Of a stretch of 64,000 nucleotides of DNA, positions 8,874-19,595 are shown in pieces. The notes under the pieces were generated by a model, which was not told the DNA's origin, did no database searches, and saw nothing but the letters and a program-made list of their open reading frames with translations. The stretch lies in NCBI GenBank assembly GCA_025356075.1, contig JANXUT010000068.1:62001-126000 (forward strand), written 5' to 3'. This DNA comes from Pseudomonadota bacterium. Its GTDB lineage: Bacteria > Pseudomonadota > Gammaproteobacteria > Steroidobacterales > Steroidobacteraceae. A program made the translations under genes and the position numbers. How positions within the stretch are numbered: the first letter of the stretch is position 1; each line of letters opens with the position of its first letter.

Positions 8874-10280
8874 CTACTGCGTCGGCTCGCCGCCCATCGC
8901 CTTCAGGAGCGCGATGTGCGCGAGCAGGCGCCGGCTCCTGACGCCGATCAGCGTCGTGTCGGCCGAGAGCGAGGTGCTCTCGGCGATGACGACGTTCAGG
9001 TAGCTCACCGTCCCTGCGCGATACTGGTTCTCGGTGACCCTGAGCGTATTGGCCGCGGCGACGGAAGCGCGCGTCGCGGCCGCCTCCTCCGCCTCGAGCC
9101 CGTGCAGCGCCGCGAGCGCGTCCTCCGCGTCCTCAAGCGCCGTCAGCACCGACTGCCGGTAGGCGGCAACCGCGCCGTTGTAGTTGGCCTCGGCCGTCTT
9201 GTTCTGGGCGTAGTGCGCGCCGCCATCGAACAGCGTCGCCGCAAGTGCGGGACCGACGCTCCAGAAGCGGTACGGGGCGTTGAAGATGTTCGTCCAGCTC
9301 GACTTCTGGTAGCCGTCGGTGCCGCCGAGCGTGAGATCCGGGAAGTAGGCGGCCCGTGCCACGCCGATCTGGGCATTGGCCGCCTGCACGCGCCGCTCGG
9401 CCGCGGCGACGTCGGGACGGCGCTGCAGCAGCGTCGACGGCATCACCTTCGGCACCGCCGGCAGCGACGGCAACGCGGTCGCGGCGGCGATCGCGAGGTC
9501 CTCGGGCGCCTTGCCGGCGAGCGTCGCGATCGCGTGCTCGAGCGTCGCGCGCTGCACGCTGAGGTCGAGATCCTGCGCTTCGGCCTGGGCGAGAGTGGCC
9601 TCGGCCTGCGTCACGTCGGTGCTGGCGGCGACGCCGGCCTTGTAGCGGTTCTGGGTGATCTCGAGCGAACGACGGTAGCCGACGAGGTTCCGCGCGAGGT
9701 TATCGCGCTGCACGTCGAGCGCGCGCATCTGCACGTAGTCCTGCGCGAGGTTGGCGGCAATCGAAAGCCTCGCGGCGGCGAGGTCGCTGGCGCTCGCCTG
9801 GGCACTACTCTTGCTCGCCTCGAGCTGGCGACGCAGCCGCCCCCACAGGTCGATCTCCCAGTCGGCGGTCACCGAGACACGGTCCTGCTTGGTTGTCACG
9901 CCGCTCGTCCCGCCCGACAGGACCGCCCCGCCCACTGCCGCGCCGTTGTAGCTCTTCGTCGAGCTCGCATTCGCCGTGACCGTCGGGAAGAGCCCGGCGC
10001 GTGAGCCCGTGACTGCCGCGAGCGCGGCACGATAGGCCGCCTCCGCCTGCGCGAGCGTCTGGTTGGAGTGCTCGGCGCTCGCCTCGAGGTCATCGAGCAC
10101 GGGATCCCCGTAGGCCTTCCACCAGAGCCCCCGCGGCAGGTCATCGCCGGGCTCGGCGGGCAACCAGGCTTCCTTGAACGCCGCCGGCGCCGCGGCTTCG
10201 GGCCGGTGGTAGTTCGGGCCGGCGGCGCATCCGGCGAGGAGCGCGGTGACGCCGAGCGACAGGGGAACGAGGCGGGACAT
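8874..10280 (-). CDS. RND efflux outer-membrane channel lipoprotein (OprM/NodT family)
   Basis: A 468-residue outer-membrane factor. The signal peptide ends TALLAGCAAGPNYHRPE, a lipobox with the typical GPNY(H/R)P start of OprM/NodT channels. Two outer-membrane-efflux repeats follow (for example AAYFPDLTLGGTDGY and the C-terminal NQYRAGTVSYLNVVIAES), as expected for a TolC-like trimeric barrel with an alpha-barrel tunnel. It is the last gene of the four-gene efflux operon, with TGATG overlap to the upstream permease, so the pump carries its own exit duct instead of relying on TolC as E. coli MdtABC does. Confidence 0.92.
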   Translation of the reverse strand: MSRLVPLSLGVTALLAGCAAGPNYHRPEAAAPAAFKEAWLPAEPGDDLPRGLWWKAYGDPVLDDLEASAEHSNQTLAQAEAAYRAALAAVTGSRAGLFPTVTANASSTKSYNGAAVGGAVLSGGTSGVTTKQDRVSVTADWEIDLWGRLRRQLEASKSSAQASASDLAAARLSIAANLAQDYVQMRALDVQRDNLARNLVGYRRSLEITQNRYKAGVAASTDVTQAEATLAQAEAQDLDLSVQRATLEHAIATLAGKAPEDLAIAAATALPSLPAVPKVMPSTLLQRRPDVAAAERRVQAANAQIGVARAAYFPDLTLGGTDGYQKSSWTNIFNAPYRFWSVGPALAATLFDGGAHYAQNKTAEANYNGAVAAYRQSVLTALEDAEDALAALHGLEAEEAAATRASVAAANTLRVTENQYRAGTVSYLNVVIAESTSLSADTTLIGVRSRRLLAHIALLKAMGGEPTQ

Positions 10281-13200
10281 CAGCGATTCTCCAGCGCGGG
10301 CGTCGACCGAACGAACGAGCGACGCGACCGTTGCGCCCACAGGCGGAAGCGGTCGAGATACAGGTACACGACCGGTGTCGTATAGAGCGTGAGGACCTGG
10401 CTCAGCAACAGCCCCCCCACGATCGCGATGCCGAGCGGCTGGCGCAGCTCCGCGCCGTCCCCGGTGCTGATCGCGAGCGGCACCGCGCCCGCAAGGGCGG
10501 CGACGGTCGTCATCATGATCGGCCGGAAGCGCTGCACTGCGGCCGTCAGGATGGCCTCGCGCGAATCGAGGCCCGCGTCGCGCTCGAGCACGAGAGCCAC
10601 GTCGATCATCATGATTGCGTTCTTCTTCACGATACCGATCAGGAGGAGCAAGCCAATCGCCGCGATCAGCGTGAAATCGAACCTGAGCGCCAGCAGCGCG
10701 AGCAGCGCACCGACGCCCGCCGACGGTATCGTCGAGAGGATCGTGAGCGGATGGACGGTGCTCTCATAGAGAATTCCGAGCACGAGGTACATCGTGACGA
10801 GCGCCGCGACGATGAGCATCGGTAACGTCGACAACGAGTCCTGGAATAGCTTCGCCGTTCCCTGGTAGCCGCCACGCACGTTGGCGGGGACCCCGAGCTT
10901 CGCAAAGGCGCGGTCGATCGCCTGCGAGGCCTGCGACAGCGAGAGGCCGGGCGGCAAGTTGTAGGAAATCGTCGAGGCCGCGAACTGTCCCTGGTGGTTG
11001 ACCGCGAGCGCGGTATTGGTCGGCGCGAACTTCGCGATCGCGCTCAAGGGAACCTGGCTCGCCGAGACCGCGGGGCCAACCGCCAGCGCCGTGGTCGAGG
11101 CGTTGACACCCTTGGCCGAGTTGATCGTCGAGCTCGTCAGGCTGTTGCCGGTGACGCTCGCCGTTCCCGCATTGATGCCGCCGAAGGTGCTGCTCGCGGT
11201 CGTGGTGCCGGAGCCGCTCGAGTTTCCCCCGCTGCCCGGCAGGTACACGATGCCGAGCGATCCCGGGTCCTGCAGGAACCTGGGCGCCGCCTCCATGATC
11301 ACGTAGTACTGGTTGAGCGGGTTGTAGATGGTGGCTACCTGCCGCTGGCCGTACCAGTCGTAGAGCACCGAGTCGATCGTGCGCATCGTGAGGCCGAGCC
11401 GGGACGCCTGGTCGCGATCGATGGTGAGCGTGGTCTGCATCCCCTTGTCCTGGGCGTCGGTGTTGACGTCGGCGAGCTCCGGCAGCGAGGCGAGCGTGGC
11501 CCTGAGCTTCGGCTCCCACGCGCGCAGGTCCTCGAGCGAGTCCGCCTGCAGCGTGTACTGGTACTGCGCGTTCGAGGGACGCCCGCCCGTGCGGATGTCC
11601 TGCGCCGACTGCAGGAACAGGCTCGCGCCCGGCTCGTGCGTGAGCTTGCGCCTTAGCCGGTTGATGACGTCATCCGACGTACCCTTGCGCTCGGCGACGG
11701 GCTTTAACGCCACGAACATGAAGCCGCCATTGCGCTGCCCGCCACCCGTGAACGCGACGACGTTGTCGACGCCGGGGTCCGCCTTCACGATCTCCTCGAA
11801 ATGGACGAGCTTTGCCTGCATCGCCTGGAACGAGATGCTCTGGTCGGCCTGGATGTTGCCGACGAGGCGCCCGGTGTCCTGCTGCGGCAGCAACCCGCCC
11901 GGCAGCTTGATGAAGAGGAACACGACGAGCACCACGGTGCCGAGGAGCATGAGCGCCACGAGCCCCGAGTGCCCGAGCGACCAGCCGAGGCTGCGCCGGT
12001 AGCCGTCCTTCATCTCATCGAACCATCGCTCGGTGCGCGCGGCGAATCCGCTTGGGCGTGCACTCGTGCGCGCCTCAAGGAGCCGGGAGGCCATCATCGG
12101 CGTCACCACCAGCGACACGACCAGCGACACGAACACCGCCGCCGCGAGCGTCACCGCGAACTCCCGGAACAGCCGCCCGATGAGGCCGCCGAAGAACAGG
12201 ATCGGGATGAACGCGGCCACCAGTGATACGCTCATCGCGAGCACCGTGAAGCCGACTTCGCGCGCGCCCTTGAGCGCGGCGGTGATCGGCGCCTCACCCT
12301 GCTCGACGTGCCGCGTGATGTTCTCGAGCACGACCACGGCATCGTCGACGACGAAGCCCGTCGCGATGGTCAGCGCCATCAATGAGAGCGTGTCGAGCGT
12401 GTAGTTGCAGAAATACATCACGCCGAACGTGCCAAGCAGCGACACCGGCACCGCGACGACCGGGATCAGCGATGCCCGCCAGTTGCCGAGGAATGCGTAA
12501 GTCACGAGCGCCACGAGCACGATCGCGATGATGAGCGTCCGCTCGACCTCGCGGAGCGAGGCGCGGATCGTGGGCGTCCGGTCGAGCATGATCTCGAGGT
12601 TGATCGTGCCCGGAATCGAGGCGCGCAGCTGCGGCAGCACCGCGCGGATCCGCGCGACGGTCTCGATGATGTTGGCATTGGGCTGGCGATTGAGGATCAG
12701 GAGTATTGCCGGCTTGCCGTTCGCAAGTCCCGCGTTCCTGACGTCCTGGACCGAGTCGCTGACGCTCGCGACGTCCCCCACGCGTATCGCGGCGCCGTTC
12801 TGCCACGCGACGACGGTCGGGATGTACTCGGCCGCCGTGCGCGCCTGGTCGTTCGCCAGGATCTGCCAGCGACGCGAGCCGTCCTCGACCGCGCCCTTCG
12901 GGCGGTCGACGTTCGTGTTCGCGATGGCTGTGCGCACCTGCTCGGGCGAAAGTCCCGCGTGCGCGAGCGCGACCGGGTCGAGCTCGACGCGCACGGCCGG
13001 CAGCGAGCTCCCGCCCACCGTCACCTGGCCGACGCCCTCCACCTGCGAGAGCTTCTGCGCGACGACGGTGGAGGCAAGGTCGTACATGTCGCCCGGCGAG
13101 CGCGTCTCCGAGGTCATCGCCAGCACCATGATCGGCGCATCCGCGGGATTGACCTTGCGGTAGGTGGGATTCGACGGCAGGCCCGTCGGCAGGAGCGCGC

Positions 13201-13567
13201 GCGCGGCGTTGAGCGCCGCCTGCACATCCCGCGCCGCGCCGTCGATGTCGCGGCTCAGGTCGAACTGCAGCGTGATGTTGGTGGAGCCGAGCGAACTTTG
13301 GGACGTCAGCTCCGTGATGCCGGCGATCCGCCCGAGCGAGCGTTCGAGCGGCGTCGCCACCGTCGCCGCCATCGTCTCCGGGCTCGCGCCCGGCAGGCTC
13401 GCCCGCACGATGATCGTCGGCAGGTCGACCTGCGGCAGCGCCGACACCGGCAGTCCGAGGAACGCGATGACGCCGGCGAGCGCAAGTCCGATCGTCAGCA
13501 GCGTTGTCGCGACCGGCCGGTCGATGAAGGGCTTGGAGATGCTCGCGATGGCGTCGGCGGTCCTCAC
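10280..13567 (-). CDS. mdtC: RND efflux permease, MdtC-like
   Basis: A 1095-residue inner-membrane RND transporter, the second of two permeases in this operon. TM1 is in [20 protein letters not shown]. The TM4 proton-relay aspartates are in [17 protein letters not shown]. The N-terminal and following region ([20 protein letters not shown]) is MdtB/MdtC type. It is longer than the E. coli homologue (about 1025) because of a Ser/Thr/Gly-rich insertion of about 58 residues near residues 777-835. The GTG start at 13567 overlaps the previous stop (GTGA). MdtB and MdtC normally form a B2C heterotrimer. Confidence 0.9.
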   Translation of the reverse strand: MRTADAIASISKPFIDRPVATTLLTIGLALAGVIAFLGLPVSALPQVDLPTIIVRASLPGASPETMAATVATPLERSLGRIAGITELTSQSSLGSTNITLQFDLSRDIDGAARDVQAALNAARALLPTGLPSNPTYRKVNPADAPIMVLAMTSETRSPGDMYDLASTVVAQKLSQVEGVGQVTVGGSSLPAVRVELDPVALAHAGLSPEQVRTAIANTNVDRPKGAVEDGSRRWQILANDQARTAAEYIPTVVAWQNGAAIRVGDVASVSDSVQDVRNAGLANGKPAILLILNRQPNANIIETVARIRAVLPQLRASIPGTINLEIMLDRTPTIRASLREVERTLIIAIVLVALVTYAFLGNWRASLIPVVAVPVSLLGTFGVMYFCNYTLDTLSLMALTIATGFVVDDAVVVLENITRHVEQGEAPITAALKGAREVGFTVLAMSVSLVAAFIPILFFGGLIGRLFREFAVTLAAAVFVSLVVSLVVTPMMASRLLEARTSARPSGFAARTERWFDEMKDGYRRSLGWSLGHSGLVALMLLGTVVLVVFLFIKLPGGLLPQQDTGRLVGNIQADQSISFQAMQAKLVHFEEIVKADPGVDNVVAFTGGGQRNGGFMFVALKPVAERKGTSDDVINRLRRKLTHEPGASLFLQSAQDIRTGGRPSNAQYQYTLQADSLEDLRAWEPKLRATLASLPELADVNTDAQDKGMQTTLTIDRDQASRLGLTMRTIDSVLYDWYGQRQVATIYNPLNQYYVIMEAAPRFLQDPGSLGIVYLPGSGGNSSGSGTTTASSTFGGINAGTASVTGNSLTSSTINSAKGVNASTTALAVGPAVSASQVPLSAIAKFAPTNTALAVNHQGQFAASTISYNLPPGLSLSQASQAIDRAFAKLGVPANVRGGYQGTAKLFQDSLSTLPMLIVAALVTMYLVLGILYESTVHPLTILSTIPSAGVGALLALLALRFDFTLIAAIGLLLLIGIVKKNAIMMIDVALVLERDAGLDSREAILTAAVQRFRPIMMTTVAALAGAVPLAISTGDGAELRQPLGIAIVGGLLLSQVLTLYTTPVVYLYLDRFRLWAQRSRRSFVRSTPALENR

Positions 13568-16500
13568 GGGGCGGCGACCTCGGCGAGCGGTTGCTCCGCC
13601 GCGCCGCCGCGCAGGCGCCGCGCCAGCGCATCGAACTCGAGGTAGATGACCGGCGTCGTGAACAGCGTCAGCAGCTGGCTGACGAGGAGTCCACCGACCA
13701 TCGTGAGCCCGAGCGGATGCCTGAGCTCCGCGCCGACCCCCCAGCCGAGCATCAGCGGCAAAGCGCCGGCGAGCGCCGCGACCGTCGTCATCAGGATGGG
13801 CCGCAGGCGCAAGAGGCACGCCTGGTAGATCGCCTCCTCCGGCGACTTGCCCTCCTCGCGCTCGGCGGCGAGTGCGAAGTCGATCATCATGATCGCGTTC
13901 TTCTTCACGATGCCGATCAGCAGCACGATACCGATGATCGCGATGATGCCGAGGTCGTTGCCGCTCAGGAGGAGCGCGAGCAACGCGCCGATGCCGGCGG
14001 AGGGCAGCGTCGAGAGGATCGTGACCGGGTGCACGTAGCTCTCGTAGAGGACGCCGAGCACGATGTACATCGTCACGATCGCCGCGATCAGCAGCCACAC
14101 GGTGCTCGATAACGAGCCCTCGAAGGCGAGCGCCGCGCCCTGGAAGCTGGTCGCGATGCTGGCCGGCATCTTGAGGTCGGCCTCAGCGGCGCGGATCGCC
14201 CCGACGGCCTTGCCGAGCGAGACGCCGCGGGCGAGGTTGAAGGAGATCGTCGCCGCCGGAAACTGGCCGAGGTGGCTGATCTGCAGGGGCGTCGTCCTCT
14301 CGCTCACCTTGGCAACCGTCGAGAGCTGCACCGGGCCTGCGAGCCCGGGCACGTAGAGGGAGGCGAGCGAGGCCGGGCCGAGGGCGTCCTCGGGCCGCGT
14401 CTCGAGCACGACCCGGTAGGTGTTCGCCTGCGTGAAGATCGTCGAGACGAGCCGCTGGCCGTAGGCGTCGTAGAGCGCGTTGTCGATGCCGGCGACGGTG
14501 ACGCCGAGGCGCGAGGCGCTGGCGCGGTCGATGTCGACGTAGGCCTGCAGGCCCTCGTCCTGCAGGTCACTCGCGACGTCGGTGAGGCCACCGACCGTTT
14601 TCAGCTGGGCGACGAGGCGATTGACCCAGGTCGAGAGCTCGACGCCGTCCGCGTCCTCGAGCGTAAACTGGTACTGCGTGCGGGACACCCGGTCCTCGAT
14701 GGTCAGGTCCTGGATCGGCTGCAGGTAGAGCGTGATGCCCGCGACCTTGGCGGCGCGCTCACCGAGCTCGGCCATGAGCCCGACGAGGTCGCTGCTGCGT
14801 TCGCCGTGAGGCTTCAGCTGGATCTGCAGTCGCCCGCTGTTGAGCGTGGCGTTGACGCCATCGACGCCGATGATCGAGGAGATGCTCTCGACCGCCGGAT
14901 CCTCGAGCAGCGCCTCGGCGAGCGCCTGCTGCCGCCCGGCCATCGCGGCGAAGGAGATCGACTGCGGCGCGTCGGTGAGGCCCTGCAGTGCGCCTGTGTC
15001 CTGCAGCGGAAAGAACCCCTTCGGCACGACGACGTAGAGAAGGATCGTCAGCACCAGCGTTCCAACCGCGACCCACAAGGTGGCCCGCCGGTAGCGGAGC
15101 ACGACTTTCAGCCACTTGCCGTAGGCCTCGGCCAGCGAGTCGAAGCCCGCGCCCACCCGTCTCAGCCACGGCGCTTCCCTGGCGGGGTCGTGGATCCTGA
15201 GGAGCCGCGCACACATCATCGGCGTCAGCGTCAGCGACACGATCGCCGAGATCACGATCGACACCGCGAGAGTCACCGCGAACTCGCGGAACAGGCGCCC
15301 GACCACCTCGCGCATGAAGAGGAGCGGTATCAGCACCGCGATCAGCGACACCGTCAGCGAGATGATCGTGAAGCCGATCTGCCTGGAGCCCTTGAGCGCC
15401 GCCTCGAGCGGCGGCATGCCCTCCTCGATGTAGCGGGAGATGTTCTCGATCATCACGATCGCATCGTCGACGACGAAGCCGGTCGCGATGGTGAGCGCCA
15501 TGATCGTCAGGTTGTTGATCGAGAACCCGGCGAGGTACATGACGCCGAAGGTGCCGACGAGCGAGACGGGCACGACGATGCTCGGGATGATCGTCGCGCG
15601 GACGTTCCTCAAGAACAGGAAGATCACCAGCACGACGAGGCCGATCGAGAGCGCGAGCTCGAACTCGACGTCGTGCACCGAGGCGCGGATCGTCGTGGTG
15701 CGATCGGCGAGCACCGTTACCTTGAGCGCACCCGGCAGTCCCGCCTGCAGCTGCGGCAGCAATGCGAGCGTGCGGTTGACGGTCTGGATGACGTTGCTGC
15801 CGGGCTGGCGCTGGACATTCAGGATCACGGCCGGCGTCGTCTTGCCGCCGATGCTGGCCCAGGCCGCGAGCTTGGAGTTCTCCGCATCGTCGATGACCCG
15901 GCCGACGTCGGTCAGGCGGATGGCGGAGCCTTTCTTGTAGGCGAGCACGAGCGAGCGGTACTCATCGGCGGTCCGCAACTGGTCGTTGGCATCGAGCGTC
16001 GAGGCCTGGATGCTGCCATCGAAGCTGCCCTTGGCCTGGTTGACGTTCTGGTTGCCGACCGCGGTGCGCACGTCCTCGAGGGTCAGGCCGGACGCGGCGA
16101 GCGCGACGGGGTTGATCTGCACGCGCACCGCGGGGCGCTGCCCGCCGCCGATCGACACAAGCCCGACGCCGGACACCTCCGAGAGCTTCCGCGCGAGGCG
16201 CGTGTCGACGTAGTCCTCCACCGCCGGCAGCGGCAGGGTCTCGGAGGTCACCGCCAGCGTCAGGATGGGCGCGTCGGCGGGATTGACCTTCGCGTAGACG
16301 GGCGGCATCGGCAGGTCGGTCGGCAGGAACGTCCCGGCCGCGTTGATCGCCGCCTGCACTTCCTGCTCGGCGATGTCGAGCGTGAGGTCGAGCGTGAACT
16401 TGAGCGTGATGACCGAGGCGCCACCGGAGCTCGTCGATGACATCTGCAGGAGGCCCGGCACCTGGCCGAACTGCCGTTCGAGCGGCGCCGTGATCGCCGA

Positions 16501-16680
16501 GGTCATCACGTCCGGGCTCGCGCCCGGGTAGAGCGTCGTGATCTCGATCGTCGGGTAGTCGACTTCCGGCAGTGCCGAGACCGAGAGGCCGAGGTAGCCC
16601 ATCACGCCCGCGAGCACGACCGCGACCATGGTCAGCGAGGTCGCGACCGGCCGCAGGATGAATAGGCGTGACGGATTCAC
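13564..16680 (-). CDS. mdtB: RND efflux permease, MdtB-like
   Basis: A 1038-residue RND transporter, close to E. coli MdtB (1040). It begins [20 protein letters not shown] from the GTG at 16680, which overlaps the adaptor stop as GTGA. The TM4 motif [19 protein letters not shown] keeps both proton-relay aspartates. Periplasmic porter repeats lie between TM1-2 and TM7-8. Together with the MdtC-like neighbour it should form a mixed trimer. In E. coli such pumps export bile salts and novobiocin; the substrates here are unknown. Confidence 0.91.
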   Translation of the reverse strand: MNPSRLFILRPVATSLTMVAVVLAGVMGYLGLSVSALPEVDYPTIEITTLYPGASPDVMTSAITAPLERQFGQVPGLLQMSSTSSGGASVITLKFTLDLTLDIAEQEVQAAINAAGTFLPTDLPMPPVYAKVNPADAPILTLAVTSETLPLPAVEDYVDTRLARKLSEVSGVGLVSIGGGQRPAVRVQINPVALAASGLTLEDVRTAVGNQNVNQAKGSFDGSIQASTLDANDQLRTADEYRSLVLAYKKGSAIRLTDVGRVIDDAENSKLAAWASIGGKTTPAVILNVQRQPGSNVIQTVNRTLALLPQLQAGLPGALKVTVLADRTTTIRASVHDVEFELALSIGLVVLVIFLFLRNVRATIIPSIVVPVSLVGTFGVMYLAGFSINNLTIMALTIATGFVVDDAIVMIENISRYIEEGMPPLEAALKGSRQIGFTIISLTVSLIAVLIPLLFMREVVGRLFREFAVTLAVSIVISAIVSLTLTPMMCARLLRIHDPAREAPWLRRVGAGFDSLAEAYGKWLKVVLRYRRATLWVAVGTLVLTILLYVVVPKGFFPLQDTGALQGLTDAPQSISFAAMAGRQQALAEALLEDPAVESISSIIGVDGVNATLNSGRLQIQLKPHGERSSDLVGLMAELGERAAKVAGITLYLQPIQDLTIEDRVSRTQYQFTLEDADGVELSTWVNRLVAQLKTVGGLTDVASDLQDEGLQAYVDIDRASASRLGVTVAGIDNALYDAYGQRLVSTIFTQANTYRVVLETRPEDALGPASLASLYVPGLAGPVQLSTVAKVSERTTPLQISHLGQFPAATISFNLARGVSLGKAVGAIRAAEADLKMPASIATSFQGAALAFEGSLSSTVWLLIAAIVTMYIVLGVLYESYVHPVTILSTLPSAGIGALLALLLSGNDLGIIAIIGIVLLIGIVKKNAIMMIDFALAAEREEGKSPEEAIYQACLLRLRPILMTTVAALAGALPLMLGWGVGAELRHPLGLTMVGGLLVSQLLTLFTTPVIYLEFDALARRLRGGAAEQPLAEVAAP

Positions 16681-18002
16681 TGGCTGGAGCCACCCGCGTC
16701 CGGGCGGCGGCGCTTTGCGGTCGCCGGCTCCTTGGTGTCCTCGGTCGCGGCTTGAGCGGGCTTGCCGGCGGGCGCGGCGGAGCCGTCGCTCCCGCCCTTG
16801 CCCTTCCACTCACCCCTGCCGCGCTTGCCACCGGCCGGCGGCGGCGGCGCATCGACCGCCGCCTCGATCTTGCCGCCGTCCTTGAGCTTGTCGGTGCCTT
16901 CGGTGACGACCTGCTCGCCGGCTTTCAGCCCGGCGCTCACCGCGACGAAGTCGGTGTGCTGGATGCCGAGCGTGATCTTGCGGACGCTGACGGTCGAGTC
17001 GGCGTTGGCGACATAGACGAAGGTGCCGGGAGTACCGCGCTGCACGGCGGTCGCCGGTATCAGCGTCTGGTTCTCGAGCGTCGCGAGCGTGATCCTGGCG
17101 TTCACGAACTCGTTCGGAAATAGCGCGCCGTCGGCGTTGTCGTAGAGCGCCTTCAGCTTCACGGTGCTGGTCGTCGTATCGACGAGGTTGTCGGCACTCT
17201 CCAGCGTGCCGTGGGCGAGCACCTGCTTGCGGTCGCGATCGTAGGCATCGACGTGGAGCCTGGCGCCGGACTGCCAGCGGCGCTGGATGTCGGGCGCGCT
17301 GTCGGCGGGGACGGCGAACACGACGTTGATGGGCTGGGTCTGCGTGAGCACGACGACGCCGGTCGCGTCGGAGGCATGCACCATGTTGCCGACATCGACT
17401 TGCCGCAGGCCCACCCGGCCCGTGAAGGGCGCCGTGATGTGCGTCCAGTCGAGCTGCAGGCGCGCGTTGGCGACGACGCCGCGATCGGTCTGCACGGTGC
17501 CGGTGTACTGGCGCACGAGCGCCGCCTGGTCGTCGACCTGCTGTTTCGCGATCGAGTCCTCCGTCAGCAGCGTCTGGTAGCGGTCAAGGTCGCTGCGCGC
17601 GCTCGCGAGCAGCGCCTCGTCGCGCGCGAGCTGCCCCGCGGCCTGCTCGAAGGCCGCGGCGAACGGCCGGGGGTCGATTTCGGCGAGCACGGCGCCGCTC
17701 TTGACGTCGTGCCCCTCCTGGAAGTTGATGCGCACGAGGAGGCCATCGACGCGCGAGTGGACGACGGCGGTGTTGCGCGCCGTGACGGTGGCGAGCGCAT
17801 CGAGCGTGACGTCGATGGTGCCGCTGCGCGCGGCGACGGTGCGCACGGGAATCGGCATGTTGCCGTTGCGCCCGCCGCGACCGCCGCCGGGCCCGCCCTG
17901 GGCGCCCGGGAGGGGATCGCGCCAGCGGGTGAAGTAGATGGTGACCGCGAGGGCGAGGATCCCGAGGATGACGCCGGCTATTACTGTGGACCGCCTGGAC
18001 AC
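16677..18002 (-). CDS. mdtA: RND efflux periplasmic adaptor, MdtA-like
   Basis: A 441-residue membrane-fusion protein that links the two permeases to the outer-membrane channel. It has an N-terminal signal-anchor ([19 protein letters not shown]), a Gly-rich linker, then lipoyl/barrel-sandwich halves ([20 protein letters not shown]) around a coiled-coil hairpin (about residues 110-165), and beta-barrel and membrane-proximal domains. The C-terminal 60 residues are a Pro/Lys/Gly-rich tail without obvious structure. The start is GTG 18002 with CAGGAG about 10 nt upstream. It is the first gene of the operon. Confidence 0.92.
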   Translation of the reverse strand: MSRRSTVIAGVILGILALAVTIYFTRWRDPLPGAQGGPGGGRGGRNGNMPIPVRTVAARSGTIDVTLDALATVTARNTAVVHSRVDGLLVRINFQEGHDVKSGAVLAEIDPRPFAAAFEQAAGQLARDEALLASARSDLDRYQTLLTEDSIAKQQVDDQAALVRQYTGTVQTDRGVVANARLQLDWTHITAPFTGRVGLRQVDVGNMVHASDATGVVVLTQTQPINVVFAVPADSAPDIQRRWQSGARLHVDAYDRDRKQVLAHGTLESADNLVDTTTSTVKLKALYDNADGALFPNEFVNARITLATLENQTLIPATAVQRGTPGTFVYVANADSTVSVRKITLGIQHTDFVAVSAGLKAGEQVVTEGTDKLKDGGKIEAAVDAPPPPAGGKRGRGEWKGKGGSDGSAAPAGKPAQAATEDTKEPATAKRRRPDAGGSSQ

Positions 18003-18096
18003 GGGGCTAAAACTCCTGTCTGCGCGGCTAGGGATCGCGGCGCAATATCGCCTGTATTGTCCTCTGCTTAGGGTAGCCAGCCCTTCTTCCGGCAGG

Positions 18097-18111
18097 GTAA
18101 AGACGTGTAAA
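18097..18111 (+). promoter_or_regulatory. CpxR-like box GTAAA-N5-GTAAA
   Basis: An exact match to the GTAAA-N5-GTAAA direct repeat bound by CpxR. It lies about 95 bp upstream of the mdtA start and about 92 bp upstream of trkA, in the 200-bp divergent spacer. E. coli mdtABC is known to be controlled by BaeR with CpxR assistance, so the position makes sense. No cpxRA genes are in the window. Confidence 0.45.
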
Positions 18112-18164
18112 GATTTGGCCCGATGCCACGGAGTCCCTCGCTGAACGGGGTGTCGGTGGCGCCC

Positions 18165-18173
18165 TGCTAGACT
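18165..18173 (+). promoter_or_regulatory. Candidate extended -10 of trkA
   Basis: TGC TAGACT, an extended -10 element about 30 nt before the TTG start of trkA. The -35 is not convincing. Confidence 0.4.
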
Positions 18174-18202
18174 GGCGGCAACGGCAGCATGCGTGTGATC
18201 CC

Positions 18203-19582
18203 TTGAAAATCATCATCCTCGGAGCCGGCCAGGTCGGCCGTACGGCCGCCTACCACCTGTCGCGCGAGGAGGCGAACGAGGTCACCGTCGTCGACTCGGA
18301 CGACGCGGTGCTGAGGGACCTGCAGGACCGCCTCGACATCCGCACCGTCAACGGCAACGCCGCCAGCCCCTCGGTGCTCGAGGCCGCCGGATGCGCCGAT
18401 GCGAACCTGCTCGTTGCGCTCACCAACAGCGACGAGGTGAACATGGTGGCCTGCCATGTCGCCTGGACGCTGTTCAAGACGCCGACCAAGATCGCCCGCA
18501 TCCGCGGTGCCGCGTATGCCGCGCGGCCGCAGCTTTTTTCCGAGGGCGCGGGATTCGCCGTCGACGTCTGGATCAGTCCCGAGCAGCTCGTCACCGAGTA
18601 CGTCGAGCAGCTGATCCACTACCCGGGCGCGCTGCAGGTGGTCGACTTCGCCGAGGGGCGGGTCCGGCTGGTTGGCGTGCGCGCGGTGCAGGGCGGACTG
18701 CTGGTCGGGCAACCGCTGCACAACCTCCGCCAGCACCTCAGGGACGTCGAGGCGCGCGTCGCTGCGATCTACCGCAAGGGCCGCAGCGTCAAGCCCGAGG
18801 GCGATACGGTCATCGAGCCCGGCGATGAGGTCTTCTTCGTCGCGGCACGCGAGGACATCCGCGTCGTCATGAGCGAGCTTCGCAAGCTCGAGGCGCCGCT
18901 CAAGCGCCTCGTCATCGCCGGCGCCGGCAACATCGGCATCCGGCTCGCGCAGGCGCTCGAGATCAAGAACCAGGTGAAGCTCATCGAGCGCGACCCGAAG
19001 CGCGCGCGCCACGCCTCCGAGATCCTGAGGAACACCATCGTGCTCGAGGGCGATGCCTCGGACGAGGAGCTGCTGCTCGAGGAGAACGTCGATGGCGCGG
19101 ACGCCTTCATCGCCGTCACGAATGCCGAGGAGGCGAACATCCTCTCGGCGATGCTGGCGAAGCGCCTCGGCTGCCACAAGGTCATGGCGCTCATCAACAA
19201 GCCCTCCTACGCCGAGCTCATGGAGAGCGATCGCATCGACATCGCGATCTCGCCCCAGACCATCACGATCGGCTCGCTGCTCGCGCACGTTCGCCGTGGC
19301 GACGTCGCCAAGGTGCACTCCCTCAGGCGCGGCGCGGCGGAGGCGATCGAGGCGATCGCGCACGGCGACAGCGAGACCTCCAAGGTCGTCGGCCGCAAGA
19401 TCGACGAGATCAGGCTCCCCGAAGGCACGACGATCGGCGCGATCGTGCGCGGCGATGACGTGATCATGGCCCACCACGACACGGTCGTGACCGAGGGCGA
19501 CCACGTGATCCTGTTCCTGACCGACCGGCGCCACGTCGAGGCGGTCGAGAAACTGTTCCAGGCCGGCGTTTCGTTCATCTAG
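18203..19582 (+). CDS. trkA: Trk potassium uptake NAD-binding subunit TrkA
   Basis: A 459-residue cytoplasmic gating subunit of the Trk K+ uptake system. It contains two tandem RCK/KTN units, each with a Rossmann glycine motif (MKIIILGAGQVG at the start and VIAGAGNIGIRLAQ near residue 237), each followed by a TrkA-C domain. The TTG start at 18203 is supported because it places the family-invariant MKIIILGAGQVG at the extreme N-terminus and no other in-frame start fits. trkH follows after 13 nt, so both subunits are co-transcribed. Confidence 0.94.
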   Translation: MKIIILGAGQVGRTAAYHLSREEANEVTVVDSDDAVLRDLQDRLDIRTVNGNAASPSVLEAAGCADANLLVALTNSDEVNMVACHVAWTLFKTPTKIARIRGAAYAARPQLFSEGAGFAVDVWISPEQLVTEYVEQLIHYPGALQVVDFAEGRVRLVGVRAVQGGLLVGQPLHNLRQHLRDVEARVAAIYRKGRSVKPEGDTVIEPGDEVFFVAAREDIRVVMSELRKLEAPLKRLVIAGAGNIGIRLAQALEIKNQVKLIERDPKRARHASEILRNTIVLEGDASDEELLLEENVDGADAFIAVTNAEEANILSAMLAKRLGCHKVMALINKPSYAELMESDRIDIAISPQTITIGSLLAHVRRGDVAKVHSLRRGAAEAIEAIAHGDSETSKVVGRKIDEIRLPEGTTIGAIVRGDDVIMAHHDTVVTEGDHVILFLTDRRHVEAVEKLFQAGVSFI

Positions 19583-19595
19583 CGCCCGAGATCCC

